The position numbers and the translations under genes were made by a program. Under the pieces are notes generated by a model. The model was not told where the DNA came from and made no database searches. It saw only the letters and a program-made list of their open reading frames with translations. Positions 5,158-5,417 of a stretch of DNA of 5,417 bases are shown piece by piece (within the stretch, counting starts at the first letter, position 1; the number at the start of each line of letters is the position of its first letter). The stretch covers positions 1 through 5,417 of the forward strand of contig JAEMQG010000057.1 in assembly GCA_022758935.1 (NCBI GenBank). Direction: 5' to 3'. This DNA is from Candidatus Nitrosopumilus sp. (GTDB lineage: Archaea; Thermoproteota; Nitrososphaeria; Nitrososphaerales; Nitrosopumilaceae).

Positions 5158-5417
5158 TTAAAGACTGGCTAGTTTTTTTGATGTAGTTTTTACATCTAAT
5201 GCTGTTAATGGTTGGGCTGTCGCCCATAACAAACTACACAAACTGTGTATGTTATTTACCATTTCAGATGAATTTGTACACAAAGAAAAATCTGATTCTG
5301 AATTTATAGACATTTGGTTTTCAGCTGCAGTGTCTGACATTATCATTTGTTTGTCCTTTTGAACTACCATTCTTCCTTTTGATGGAAGTTTACAAATTTT
5401 AGTCTCAGATGCATTGA
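5158..5417 (-). CDS. C-terminal part of an unrecognised protein, cut by window edge
   Basis: The frame is open from the stop TAA (5158-5160) to the right edge, giving at least 85 residues. The visible part begins NASETKICKLPSKGRMVVQK, continues with a Ser/Asn/Asp-rich, probably disordered stretch, and ends in a likely helix NIHSLCSLLWATAQPLTALD followed by a basic tail (KTTSKKLASL). ATG at 5370 could be an internal start giving 70 residues, but the upstream codons look coding too, and no properly spaced TATA box or ribosome-binding site precedes it, so a partial gene is more likely. No membrane segment. I do not recognise a family. It follows the decayed region and is the only gene seen on its side. 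Confidence 0.5.
   Translation of the reverse strand, partial: NASETKICKLPSKGRMVVQKDKQMIMSDTAAENQMSINSESDFSLCTNSSEMVNNIHSLCSLLWATAQPLTALDVKTTSKKLASL

Noticed and set aside
1..5417. tRNA, rRNA, CRISPR array, insertion sequence or phage genes
   Set aside because: Looked for GC-rich cloverleaf-like stretches, regularly spaced 20-40 base repeats, terminal inverted repeats and transposase or integrase motifs on both strands; none seen.

Overview
The window looks like a stretch of chromosome from an ammonia-oxidising archaeon (Nitrososphaerota, formerly Thaumarchaeota; most likely the Nitrosopumilales). The evidence is strongly AT-rich DNA, TATA-box-like elements about 24-28 nt upstream of several start codons (consistent with leaderless mRNAs), T-tract terminators instead of bacterial hairpins, and proteins of types common in that group: a TrmB-family regulator, a NitrOD5-like/winged-helix regulator and a DUF2203 protein. 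I assign this from remembered family patterns; no search was run.

Layout. 1-132 (minus) is the N-terminal part of a COG4705/DUF347-type membrane protein cut by the window edge. 133-605 has no intact gene, but holds a signal-peptide-like remnant, a nested palindrome, a hairpin with a T-tract, and a 9-nt tandem repeat. 606-1007 (plus) is a DUF2203 protein with a clear promoter and T-rich terminator. 1129-1968 (minus) is a TrmB-like regulator; its better start is the ATG at 1968, not the TTG at 2031. 2093-2647 (minus) is a ribbon-helix-helix protein with a second, uncharacterised domain. 2966-3586 (plus), divergent from it, is a NitrOD5-like plus winged-helix regulator. 3822-4601 (minus) is an eight-helix membrane protein resembling the sensor half of signalling proteins but lacking an output domain. 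4602-5157 holds no intact gene, only what look like two decayed coding stretches on opposite strands. 5158-5417 (minus) is the C-terminal end of an unrecognised protein that continues past the window.

How it fits together. Three DNA-binding proteins of three different families and a membrane sensor-like protein sit side by side, each apparently with its own promoter. This looks like a small regulatory island flanked by decaying DNA, typical of a variable part of the genome. I see no transposase, integrase, CRISPR array, tRNA or rRNA, and nothing that clearly forms a new defence or metabolic system. The best leads are the uncharacterised C-terminal domain of the ribbon-helix-helix protein, the output-less membrane sensor, and the structured 298-511 region.
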